From Tubiluchus corallicola (lineage: Eukaryota; Priapulida; Priapulimorpha; Priapulimorphida; Tubiluchidae), in assembly GCA_030141605.1 (NCBI GenBank), contig JAQGDQ010000053.1, forward strand, positions 1-62,000: DNA of 62,000 nucleotides. Reading direction: 5' to 3'. This document shows positions 56,401 through 61,785 of the stretch, one piece after another (the stretch's first letter is position 1; every line of letters starts with the position of its first letter). The translations under genes and the position numbers were made by a program. Under the pieces are notes generated by a model. It was not told the DNA's origin and did not search any database. It saw only the letters and a program-made list of their open reading frames with translations.

Positions 56401-59400
56401 AGTCCTACCCAGTCCCATTACATTTGTTTACATATGACAGGTGGCTTACAATTGGTTGTACTGCATTAATAGCACCAGTACCTAACACCTGCATAATTGT
56501 TGATAAGTACATGCAACTGTCATATAAATGCAAATGTAGTGGTTATATTGATGCAAGATAAGCAGTACCTTTTATGTATTAATTGTGCACATTACATAAT
56601 ATATAATTACGCAACTACACTTGTTTGTTATGTAGCGCTTATATAAAATCAGAATCAGTAATTGATTGTGAGGTGTTATAACAACTTATATTCTAAATGT
56701 AATCTGGAGATTGATTGCATCTATAACTACATCTCCAAAATTTTTGGCAACATTCACACGTTCTGAATTTGTTCAAGAAGACGAAGAACAGCTTATCATC
56801 GACACCTGCAGGTTGGTAACAAATGTATCCCACATGATCTCGAACAACCACACATGTGATTGGGAGTGGACAAACAAACCATTAATGTATCTTATAGAAA
56901 ACATTGTTAAAGTAATATAACTTAACCAGCTCTATTATTAGACTCTTAACACCCTGAAATTTTGGCATTCTAGGCTACAACCCAGTTAATGGTTAATATG
57001 CCTGTGATGATTCTACTAATTACCATGTTATTACACACTACATAAATAAGCAACAAATCAGCTTCAATTAATCTAAAAGAGTTCTGAATACTACTAATTT
57101 GCTGTTTTCATCTTGACTTGTTGCAGCACCGGAGAGTGACAGAAAGATTAGCAAAAATGCCTCAAATCAGGCAGAACAACTCCAAACTCTTAAGTTGCAG
57201 AGAAAAAATACTCTTTTAATTAACAATAAACAATTTATGTTTCCCACTTTAAATCATCTGTTATATCAATGCTAAGAAACTTAATACTATCGACACTTTC
57301 AACTTCTACAATGTTAATAAACAAATGATATTATCATCGAGTTTTACAAAAGCCCTAGTTTCTAGCAAAGTCTTTTAAAAAACAACTGTAGGTAGTCTTA
57401 GCTTTGACATATTTAATCGACAACGCTGCAATGACATTAATTTCAAACTTAAAGGAACTTCTCTATTAGCTGATTTGCTCAGTTGGATTTGGGCCACATT
57501 AAAACAGAGGGCCAAACCAGTGGTCCCAAAAAAACTGGTAAAAGGCGACACACCATTCTGAATCACCCAAATGCTCCACTTAGTTTACATTCATAAATAA
57601 CTGGTTAGTAGATTTGTACCGGTCTCTACTCTGGTGCAGTTTAGCATGCATTCATTTAGATATGTTGAACCATCATTTCCGCAGACGTAATCCTCAACAT
57701 TTGGACATATGCATTGAAATGGAATGTCTTCATCACATAAACCATTATATGCCACAGTCAATGTGTCATTCCCTAGAAATCCAAAATAAATGAAAAAAAT
57801 TAAAGAAATGTTTTTTATGGAATGTGTTTAGTTTCTAGTTCTTGCTAAACACAGCTGCAGATAGCGTAACTGATTTCTATGTCTTTCAACATCCGTCCCT
57901 AGAGCTGAAAATAGATTATCAATCTACACCAATTAAATCGCATTAATGGCAGCCACAGATACTAAACAGTGCTAATGTTCTTTGTAAAGCACCATGCATA
58001 ATAATTAATTCAATATATAAATTTTTAATACCAGTTTCAAGTCGTGTACAGTTCAACGTGCACTCATTCAAGTAAGATTCCCCATCAGTACCACAAACAA
58101 AATCTTCAACATCAGGACATTCGCATACAAAAGGTTCGTCCTCCTTACATTCACCATCGTATAAATACGTCAGGTTTGCCCAGCCTATAAAGAAAATTTT
58201 GTACCAATTATTGGGGCAATGGATATACTTTCAATTACCCCTGTTATTAATCTTGTTGAGGGAGGAAGTATAAAACATCTATTCATGGCAAAAACAGCTC
58301 TGCAAAGGATAATCCTTGATAATGAGTTCCGACGACAAATATCTACATTAAGTAGTCCCTTACCCTGAGAATCTGATTCTAGCTAGTAAAATGCAACACT
58401 ACAAAGAAAATCTGAAAAAACATAATCATAGTTTTCCATAAAAACAATCAAATTACTACTAATCAAGCAGATTTTGATACATCATAAGCAGAACAATTCC
58501 ATGCACAATCATAAGACAGCACATTGCTTTACCTGTCTCTATTATAGTGCAGTTTAATAAGCATCTATTAATGTAAGTGAAGCCATCAGATGCACAAACT
58601 AGCTGTTCCACATCTGGACAAATGCATTCAAATGCGTTTCCATCACAGTCTCCCTCAAAATCAACTGTTAGATTGGTATTGCCTAAACAGTAAAATGTAA
58701 TATGTATAAAATTAAAGAAATTTAAAAGAAATTTATCAAAGGGGGAATATCATGAAAATCAAGTTAAACTTATTTTATAGTTACCTTCCCCGGGAACAAC
58801 TTGGCGAAATTTTTCTAACAGTACGTTGTAATGAGTAATTAACTTTTTTGTATCTCAAGGGAAACGCCATGGAGCCGCACTAACGTCTCTCCCGGCAAAA
58901 AAATTGAACTAGCGCAGCTCAGGCTGATGATGTAACAGAGTACACGCAGCCTGTTGTGATACTGTCGTACATGACTGGGCTAAAAATAAAGCTGTTATTA
59001 CTACATTACAGCATCTGGCCATGGTTCGGATAGGTAGTCAGCTGGTAGAAATGATTGTCGTTGCACTCGTTAACATGTTTTCATCAAAAGCAATATTTTA
59101 TTACCGTACGAAAATTCTTGTGGCATTAATTGAAAACATTGTCAGCAATACAAGCTGCAAAAGTGAGAGCCTTGGAAACGAAAGTTCTTTTCTTGTAAAA
59201 CAAGTCCAACAAAGTAACTTCATTCTGCTAGAGGAATTTATGAATTTGTAAATACAGAGAAACTCGCTGAAGCCTAATTATAATGCTAGTGTGACAATTT
59301 TTAGTGACAGCTTCATTTTATCAGCCTTGACAAAAAATATGTGAACCCCATGGACACATACAGTATAACGTATTAGCTGTAGACTTATTGATTAAACATA

Positions 59401-61785
59401 TATGAACATTTTTAACTTTGTCGTATTTCAGTTAGTTAAATCAGTAAGATTTTTAATACCAACCAGAACTTTAACCATTGTTCATTAGCTTTTGTTTTTA
59501 CATGATAACATCACGTTGTGTTTATTTTTACACAGCAGTATTATTAAAATATTAGGATTAGATAAAATTCTTGTGGTCAGTTGGACTGAAATAAAAATTA
59601 ATGATAATAATACATTTATTATTAATATAATTATTATCCACTTTTACAAAATAAAAAACTAACGATATAATGTGGTTCGATGACAAAATGATTATTAATA
59701 ATTAATAATAAATACATTTATTATTAATATAATTATTATCCACTTTTACAAAATAAAAAACTAACGATATAATGTGGTTCGATGACAAAATAATTATTTA
59801 TTGCATTACATAATGTAATTGCGATATTTTTATTGAAATGGATACAAATCTCGAGATGACTAAACTGCATACAATCGTTCTCCTCTTGGGTATTTTGCCA
59901 CGTTTCATCTGTAGTACGGCAATTTCACCACCAGATGCGCAGGCACAGATACATGCTCAATGGCGGCCTAGTCAAATGTTCGTTTTGTGTATAATTTTAT
60001 CCGGACTTTTGCCAAAGATTCTTAAACATGATATTTTCGTGAAGAATGAAATACGTATTTCTATTCACAATATAATTGCGAGTTTTTCAAGCTCAACTTA
60101 ATTTTGGTGATATTTCCCCTTTAAACAGAAATTAAATAGCGAAAAGTAGAGCCGACAGCAATATAGTCAAAAATCCAAATATTAAGTATTAAAGCAGTGC
60201 AGCACAAATTCTGAAAGAAGTAAACAAATAATGAAGCACAAAAAAACAAAAACAACAAAACGTACTTTAACGCCACTTCAATACTCCACTTAAGCATTAA
60301 AATTGTGCTCTAGACTAAGCTTATTACCAATATAACATTTTAAAATTAAATTATCACATAGATAACTTATATAAAGATACCTGTTTCAATAGCTGAACAG
60401 TTCAGCATGCAGTCGTTCAGATAAGTATTTCCATCAGTTCCACATACAAGGTCCTCATAATCAGGACATGGACACTCATACGGATATACACCTTCGCAAT
60501 CACCAACATATGCTACTGTTAAATTGGTAGCACCTGCAATTAAAGCAGCACATAAAAATAATGACCAAAAATGATAATACACCATGTGCAATGTGCTAAA
60601 TTTGCAAATTGATTGATAAAAGGAAAAATATTCTTACAGAAGTGTGAAAAAAATGCGAAGTAAGTTATGGTCAAATATTTTATTATGTGCTGTAAGTTAG
60701 GAATACATCAACTGGCTCTGGTCATCCATCTAACTGTAGTTGAAAAAGCAAACACTGGACATATATTGAAGTCATTCAACTCAAAAGGATCAGTTGTGTT
60801 AAATGTACACTTGATTCGATTGTGCCAAAAGTACACTATGCCAAAGCAAAGATTTTTAAAACAAAGCACGTTAGCTTTTTAGTCATTCAATTGAAAACAT
60901 TGTTGCACTATGAAGCCAACTACAACAGTGCTAAAAAATCGCTCAATATTTTGTCAATAACCGAGTTAACCTTGGTCAGTTACAGTTTCGTGCATTGGTA
61001 ATGTGATGTGTGTCAGAAATGCTTTTTACAAGATTAAATTCTTAATTTTATAACTAATTACTCAGATTAATATCAAGATTTTCGACTTTCAAGACTTATT
61101 AGTCTCAGCTTTAAATTCTACCTAAAAAGCAAATTCCAAAATTCATCCAAATTACTAAATTTATAATATGTCTATTGTTTTCACAGCTAATAATTATAAT
61201 GGTAAGTTGGTACTCACCTGTTTCTACAATTGTGCATTTAAGATTACATTCATTCAAATAAGTATTCCCATCAGAACCACACACAAAATCTTCGGTATCA
61301 TCGCATACACACTCATCTGGACGATCTATAAAGCAAGTATGTTTACTTTGAGTTTACAGCTTCATTAGACTATTAACATTACTTATTCTAAAACACACCA
61401 AAATTGTTACACAAGACAGTATTACTATATGATGTATCATAACCACTGTCACACATTCAAGCATTTACATTTTATTCATCCCCACAGTAACCCAAACATT
61501 AATACCCTAATATCTTAAATGCTGTTCATAAATGTACCATTCATAATTTAAATAACTTATTCACTTGATAGATAAAAAACTAAACTTTGCTACAATGAAG
61601 TCATTGTCTGGATTATTGCAGGCAGACATTACCATTGCAACTGCCTTCATGATCGACTGCAAGACCTGGAGTAAGTGTCTCTATCCGTGCACATTCCAAA
61701 TAGCATTCGTTCGGATAAGTCTGACCATCCGTACCACACACATATGATATCTCTTCATTGTCACAAATGCACACAAATGAAGTAG
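23291..61785 (-). CDS. Giant tandem-Kazal protein gene, 5' end beyond window
   Basis: Thirty-one exons, joined by splice sites read from the sequence, give 5291 nt in one uninterrupted frame (1762 codons plus stop). They encode 31 Kazal domains of the form C-x-C-x7-C-GTDGxTYxN-x-C-x3-C, then a split LxVAYxGxC end, as in agrin and follistatin. A tail with three cysteines, a KKGKKGKKRRKGG block and a KSGKSGRSGSESEGG end follows. Every intron up to the last Kazal domain is phase 1 and falls between cysteines 5 and 6, so exons are interchangeable units. Kazal domains inhibit serine proteases by presenting the residue two after C2 (P1); 21 of 31 have Arg there. The protein should be secreted or surface-exposed, but its signal peptide is not in the window. 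An agrin-like matrix protein, an egg/mucus component or a digestive or defence inhibitor are all possible. Confidence 0.9.
23604..23676 (-). CDS. Kazal gene visible exon 30 (basic tail)
   Basis: Follows a CTTACAG acceptor in phase 0 and reads ERKKCKKKGKKGKKRRKGG, then YRSGS. It is separated from exon 29 by 4.4 kb of repeat-filled intron. The link rests on phase fit, a continuing frame and the absence of other candidates. Confidence 0.65.
24580..26070 (+). pseudogene. Decayed LINE reverse transcriptase
   Basis: Plus-strand pieces in shifting frames follow the order of a non-LTR retrotransposon reverse transcriptase. They are LTVQEVCEVITKLNSNKSSS with CNGIPAELVK, then DYRGIGVLNVLPKVYDSVLN with EQAFVDGKS, then LFTDFNTAIRF, then FKTKFIVING with YVYLGSPITKDP, then a SINYGW-like C-terminal piece. 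Several frameshifts and stops separate them, and no intact catalytic YADD was seen. It lies in the Kazal-gene intron before exon 30, in the opposite orientation to that gene. Confidence 0.8.
26229..26560 (+). repeat. Dispersed repeat pair, copy 1
   Basis: Aligns by eye with 27350-27720. Shared words in order: GGGAAAATGC-like, AATCTAAATA, TGGGCTATCTAACCATTA, TTCTAGAAATA, AAAAACGGTCAA-like, CGAAAAATAAACCC, ACCTTTCRTTTGA. It ends in a TA run. Confidence 0.75.
26640..26935 (+). repeat. CACACC-rich dispersed repeat, copy 1
   Basis: A CACCACA-rich tract ends in CAAACTCACCACA, GCATG, a GATGATGACAC tract and GACACCAACAGCACTAC. The same order occurs at 40780-41175, so this is a dispersed element containing a low-complexity core rather than an independent microsatellite. 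Confidence 0.7.
27350..27720 (+). repeat. Dispersed repeat pair, copy 2
   Basis: See copy 1 at 26229-26560; the two are in the same orientation, about 1.1 kb apart. Confidence 0.75.
27721..27905 (+). repeat. 101-bp tandem duplication with internal hairpin
   Basis: Two near-identical copies begin TCACTGAAATTAATTATTAT at 27721 and 27822. Inside each, AGTCTTT...AAAGACT and ATTGTG...CACAAT form a nested imperfect hairpin. Confidence 0.85.
28122..28258 (-). CDS. Kazal gene visible exon 29
   Basis: LIIRYNGRC completes the last Kazal domain. A non-Kazal segment with ECAKYQKKYGYVRSGCP and DYLYLIHID follows. It ends in phase 0 at a GTACGT donor, breaking the phase-1 rule of the upstream introns. Confidence 0.8.
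28476..28622 (-). CDS. Kazal gene visible exon 28
   Basis: SLRVDYEGRC, core CTSRCPRDYNPVCSSSG with three residues between C1 and C2, P1 Arg. The donor is taken as GTATGG after CAQQ, which keeps phase 1. The frame also runs on past it, so the exact end is slightly uncertain. Confidence 0.8.
28736..28879 (-). CDS. Kazal gene visible exon 27
   Basis: GLTVDYEGPC, core CPCTRDYKPVCGTDS, P1 Arg. It ends early (CAAK-G). Confidence 0.88.
29620..29766 (-). CDS. Kazal gene visible exon 26
   Basis: LYIAYKGRC, core CNCPDYVVEVCGTDG, P1 Asp: the only acidic P1 in the C-terminal part. Confidence 0.9.
30296..30460 (-). CDS. Kazal gene visible exon 25
   Basis: GLYIAYRGVC, core CRASCSRRAQRVCGSNG with three residues between C1 and C2, P1 Arg. 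Confidence 0.9.
31075..31160 (+). pseudogene. 5S rRNA-like fragment
   Basis: GGCATACCA followed by GAAGTTAAGCAAC, CTCAGGCTGGTCAGT and GAATGG matches the order and wording of 5S rRNA, including its internal promoter boxes. The segment between the first two blocks is deleted and the 3' part has degenerated. It is either a 5S pseudogene or the head of a 5S-derived SINE, lying between Kazal exons 24 and 25. Confidence 0.6.
31227..31382 (-). CDS. Kazal gene visible exon 24
   Basis: TLRAAYAGVC completes the domain begun in exon 23, then core CFCPRYLEQVCGTNG, P1 Arg. It starts at a CTTTCAG acceptor in phase 1. Confidence 0.9.
33526..33667 (+). promoter_or_regulatory. Possible 5' exon/promoter area of the zinc-finger gene
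   Basis: A CAG acceptor-like edge at 33525 and a GTGAAT donor-like edge after 33667 bound a stretch with less A/T bias and an ATCACGTGAT palindrome (E-box type). Read as coding it does not join in frame to the zinc-finger ATG, so if it is used it is probably an untranslated exon. Confidence 0.25.
34721..36310 (+). CDS. Eight-finger C2H2 zinc-finger protein
   Basis: 529 residues in one exon. The ATG lies just after a TTCATCAG acceptor-like site, so an untranslated 5' exon is likely. Fingers: a proper C2H2 finger at 55-75 (C55, C58, H71, H75), a degenerate one at 85-101 lacking its last His, one at 107-127 (C107, C110, H123, H127), then five in tandem at 288-308, 316-337, 349-369, 377-397 and 405-426 with a canonical HTGEKPYKC linker between the third and fourth. 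The 160-residue middle region carries two SUMO consensus sites, IKRE (K219) and IKEE (K257). The C-terminus is acidic. This suggests a DNA-binding transcription factor, but I do not recognise an orthologue. Confidence 0.93.
   Translation: MTTIQGSTSIIPGQQPQQQFIILPAGIPNKAAKQSSNPNSNIANKNNLVPAQSICYKCQMGFLDVEDLMSHLNTHSISENHTYTCGLCLADVVTLQAIVEHTKAVLCNVCNVVIPCIRHARSHRNSHAKIPIKRNVTMPQMLNNANVVPRSLKMVTTNIGNVQLKPVDPVTPVRFIISKPAGAVKPTEPATKQNNRTTAEPPVTKALNASTALDGLKIKREPIEEKQEEKTGAVNKEEIPTQSKIMENATVPDIKIKEEPPDPDFMPKSPASPHLSEESLNVLKPHKCDLCGERYQHLNHLSNHIKTHGNEFPYKCGLCGTGFVHEHKYARHLERFHAGESPADRPYKCKTCGAGFKQRNHLNQHNRTHTGEKPYKCKKCGTAFALLGNLNYHMRIHGGQKPFKCDVCKACFRSSTHLKHHFGSVHRDLALLDKVRNDATEKAHDASLTSAPQTTLFLVPISSPATEPVVTTESTSDDGEITNMVFTNPLEGNPVDGIEDMEAEEDSSEEFKEKQEDDQVLKEILMEGP
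36446..36451 (+). terminator. Poly(A) signal of the zinc-finger gene
   Basis: AATAAA 136 bases after the stop codon. Confidence 0.5.
36452..38795. other. Interval between zinc-finger gene and CCDC12
   Basis: A/T-rich with no supported exon. The 84-codon minus-strand frame at 38165-38419 has no ATG of its own and no recognised motif. 38.5-38.8 kb is probably the CCDC12 promoter. Confidence 0.35.
38796..39299 (+). CDS. CCDC12: CCDC12, spliceosome-associated coiled-coil protein
   Basis: 167 residues in one uninterrupted exon, equal to the family's usual length. The central signature LAPRKPDWDLKRDVAKKLEK and the following coiled coil with RTQRAIAEIIRERLQ identify CCDC12, the animal homologue of yeast Cwf18. 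The family is found in the active spliceosome. The basic N-terminus and the acidic YDSD end also fit. The ATG is preceded by CAAC and is the first in frame. The gene lies in the large Kazal intron on the opposite strand, 2.5 kb after the zinc-finger gene. Confidence 0.95.
   Translation: MESSGVGKLEENALKRKERLKERFMKRSKDMNSDPEANSDQNTDANKNTALPAPVFRNYEPIDESLKGSHLERAKAADVTDKVSEQLEAGKPAPVLEEVDLINLAPRKPDWDLKRDVAKKLEKLERRTQRAIAEIIRERLQAERERGDLAFAVDAGVQAEQNEYDSD
39580..40682 (+). mobile_element. 1.1-kb MITE-like element
   Basis: The left end has TCCTCACTTAAGGAC (from 39593) and the right end has its inverted form GTCATTAAGTGAGGA (ending 40668), both just inside CAG-type tips. The pattern resembles terminal repeats of pogo/Tigger-type elements. 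There is no coding capacity. A 39-bp duplication (CTTTTCCAGTTAC.TAAGTTTTTCAAACAG) lies near 40125-40178. A partial copy sits in the VPS36 intron. Confidence 0.55.
40780..41175 (+). repeat. CACACC-rich dispersed repeat, copy 2
   Basis: A longer CCACACCACCC tract than at 26640, with the same right flank (AAACTCACCACA, GCATG, GACACCAACAGCACTAC). His/Thr/Pro and Trp/Gly/Val open frames across it are artefacts. Confidence 0.75.
42931..43379. mobile_element. 0.45-kb MITE-like element
   Basis: The left end reads TTCGAAAATTTG then AAGTCCAACAATTGACAA. The right end in reverse complement reads AATCGAAAAAGTCCAACAGT then TGTCAAAA. Terminal inverted repeats of about 25 bp, no coding capacity. Confidence 0.5.
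43581..43750. mobile_element. 170-bp inverted-repeat element
   Basis: Perfect 17-bp inverted arms TTTCTCTCAAGAGTTCT at 43581-43597 and 43734-43750. The left arm itself continues into a local palindrome (CTCAAGAGTTCTCTTGAG). Confidence 0.6.
44420..44575. mobile_element. 156-bp Tigger-like MITE
   Basis: The right end reads AACAAGGTTTGACTG followed by TA. The left end TAGTCAAACCTTTTCATACC is its imperfect inverse. CAGTCAAACC-type ends with a TA target are typical of Tc1/mariner-pogo relatives. Confidence 0.5.
45740..45913 (-). CDS. Kazal gene visible exon 23
   Basis: GLKIAHRGPC, a longer basic/Thr linker, core CKCPRHVRKVCGTDG, P1 Arg. It ends after C5 at CAARET-G in phase 1, so its last cysteine must come from the next exon 14.4 kb away. 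Confidence 0.92.
45914..46036 (-). other. Short Kazal-gene intron (example of the 45.7-50.1 kb cluster)
   Basis: Introns between exons 13 and 23 range from about 120 to 450 bp and show standard GT-AG ends apart from the one GC donor. I saw nothing else in them. Confidence 0.6.
46037..46192 (-). CDS. Kazal gene visible exon 22
   Basis: NLYVAYQGEC, core CVCNRRLQRVCGTDG, P1 Arg with Arg also at P1'. Confidence 0.92.
46568..46720 (-). CDS. Kazal gene visible exon 21
   Basis: SLQVAYEGRC, core CTCPRYIRNVCGTDG, P1 Arg. Confidence 0.92.
46909..47061 (-). CDS. Kazal gene visible exon 20
   Basis: GLGVAYKGPC, core CTCPRHVSKVCGTDG, P1 Arg. The split codon at its 5' junction is Glu rather than Gly or Asp. 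Confidence 0.9.
47514..47669 (-). CDS. Kazal gene visible exon 19
   Basis: KLQVAYHGAC, core CTCPRHINRVCGTDG, P1 Arg. Confidence 0.9.
47996..48142 (-). CDS. Kazal gene visible exon 18
   Basis: DLQVAYNGPC, short linker IVTPV, core CTCPRHVDRVCGTDG, P1 Arg. Confidence 0.9.
48491..48643 (-). CDS. Kazal gene visible exon 17
   Basis: SLQVAYEGSC, core CICPRHIRKVCGTDG, P1 Arg. The preceding intron is only 125 bp. Confidence 0.92.
48769..48924 (-). CDS. Kazal gene visible exon 16 (GC donor)
   Basis: GLAVAFEGSC, core CICPRNIQQICGTDG, P1 Arg. The 3' junction reads CAG|GCATGT, so the intron to exon 17 uses a GC-AG boundary; no GT alternative keeps the conserved REETG junction. Confidence 0.88.
49216..49371 (-). 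CDS. Kazal gene visible exon 15
   Basis: TLTVAYQGEC, core CTCPRYVRKVCGSDG, P1 Arg. Confidence 0.92.
49592..49747 (-). CDS. Kazal gene visible exon 14
   Basis: SLQVAHYGEC, core CLCPRFIRRVCGTDG, P1 Arg. Confidence 0.92.
50059..50358 (-). CDS. Kazal gene visible exon 13 (two domains)
   Basis: Cores CTCTRIVDYVCGTDG and CVCQRVVDYVCGTDD, both P1 Arg, joined through VARDNNDASLQV. The second core has Asp where Gly is usual. Confidence 0.92.
50359..51178 (-). other. Kazal-gene intron 12/13
   Basis: 820 bp, A/T-rich, no element recognised. Confidence 0.6.
51179..51490 (-). CDS. Kazal gene visible exon 12 (two domains)
   Basis: Cores CICRGIIDYVCGTDG (P1 Gly, the only such case) and CKCYRVVEYVCGTDG (P1 Arg), joined through TARETSDPSLDV. 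Confidence 0.92.
51491..53159 (-). other. Kazal-gene introns around exon 11
   Basis: 51491-52004 and 52311-53159 contain only short chance open frames. Confidence 0.6.
52005..52310 (-). CDS. Kazal gene visible exon 11 (two domains)
   Basis: Holds two Kazal cores, CTCPRIVDYVCGTDG and CVCSRHVAYVCGTDG, both P1 Arg. They are joined without an intron through AARENNEPTLQV. The first of three consecutive double exons. Confidence 0.92.
53160..53309 (-). CDS. Kazal gene visible exon 10
   Basis: SLEVAHFGVC, linker DPVPPP, core CVCQRIVNYVCGTDG, P1 Arg. Near-identical to the second halves of exons 11 and 13. Confidence 0.92.
53650..53799 (-). CDS. Kazal gene visible exon 9
   Basis: NLTVDFYAPC then core CTCPEVIEYVCGTDG, P1 Glu. 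It belongs by sequence to the N-terminal class although it follows the Arg-type exon 8. Confidence 0.9.
54049..54892 (-). mobile_element. 844-bp Tigger/pogo-like MITE
   Basis: Left tip CAGTAGGTGCCATTTATTAG then ACTCAC; right tip in reverse complement CAGTAGGCACTGCTTAATAG then ACTCAC: 26-bp terminal inverted repeats. TA flanks both sides (54047-54048 and 54893-54894), the target duplication of Tc1/mariner and pogo elements. There is no open reading frame of a transposase. It is inserted in the intron between exons 8 and 9 of the Kazal gene. Confidence 0.8.
55009..55404 (-). CDS. Kazal gene visible exon 8 with Thr-rich insert
   Basis: 396 nt. NLTVDYSGQC completes the previous domain. About 85 residues rich in Thr, Glu and Ser with an 11-residue repeat (AETTSAETTQF) follow, then core CVCPRIVDYVCGVDG with P1 Arg. 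The insert sits in the linker between two Kazal domains, not inside one. It looks mucin-like and is probably O-glycosylated. Donor GTTAGT. Confidence 0.9.
55130..55300. repeat. 33-bp coding minisatellite in exon 8
   Basis: Tandem 33-bp units (plus-strand word GTAGTTTCAGCAAACTGA) encode the AETTSAETTQF repeat. Multiples of three keep the frame, so copy number may vary between individuals. Confidence 0.8.
55803..55958 (-). CDS. Kazal gene visible exon 7
   Basis: NLTLAYYGDC then core CNCTEEVDFVCGTDG, P1 Glu. Donor GTGAGT directly after a Ser codon (RRLS-G junction). Confidence 0.9.
55959..57619 (-). other. Kazal-gene intron 6/7
   Basis: 1.66 kb, no exon with a Kazal signature and no clear repeat. 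Confidence 0.55.
57620..57772 (-). CDS. Kazal gene visible exon 6
   Basis: TLTVAYNGLC then core CICPNVEDYVCGNDG, P1 Asn; sequons N-D-T and N-C-T. Confidence 0.9.
58032..58184 (-). CDS. Kazal gene visible exon 5
   Basis: NLTYLYDGEC then core CECPDVEDFVCGTDG, P1 Asp; sequons N-L-T and N-C-T. Confidence 0.9.
58533..58682 (-). CDS. Kazal gene visible exon 4
   Basis: NLTVDFEGDC then core CICPDVEQLVCASDG, P1 Asp. Sequons N-L-T and N-C-T. Ala-Ser replaces the usual Gly-Thr after C3. Confidence 0.9.
58683..60380 (-). other. Kazal-gene intron 3/4
   Basis: 1.7 kb. It contains a 102-bp tandem duplication and, on the plus strand, an 87-codon frame at 59838-60101 with a hydrophobic start that I could not support as a gene. 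Confidence 0.5.
59611..59803. repeat. 102-bp tandem duplication
   Basis: TACATTTATTATTAATATAA begins at 59611 and again at 59713; both copies continue through ATAATGTGGTTCGATGACAA almost unchanged. Confidence 0.9.
60381..60533 (-). CDS. Kazal gene visible exon 3
   Basis: Completes the previous domain with LTVAYVGDC, then core CPCPDYEDLVCGTDG, P1 Asp. It has an N-L-T sequon at its start and N-C-S near its end. Confidence 0.9.
60534..61217 (-). other. Kazal-gene intron 2/3
   Basis: 684 bp, nothing recognised. Confidence 0.5.
61218..61325 (-). CDS. Kazal gene visible exon 2
   Basis: The shortest Kazal exon (108 nt). It begins directly with the linker RPDEC because the preceding exon already supplied the last cysteine. 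Core CVCDDTEDFVCGSDG, P1 Asp. Donor GTGAGT. Confidence 0.85.
61633..61785 (-). CDS. Kazal gene visible exon 1
   Basis: This starts at a TTCTATTAG acceptor in phase 1. It holds a Kazal core (CICDNEEISYVCGTDG) with eight rather than seven residues between C2 and C3 and P1 Asn. Unlike the other single-domain exons it also carries that domain's own last part (LAVDHEGSC), so the usual intron is missing here. Donor GTAATG. Confidence 0.8.

Noticed and set aside
59838-60101. 87-codon plus-strand frame with a hydrophobic, signal-peptide-like start
   Set aside because: It sits in a Kazal intron next to repeats, without splice or homology support; a single hydrophobic stretch is not enough.
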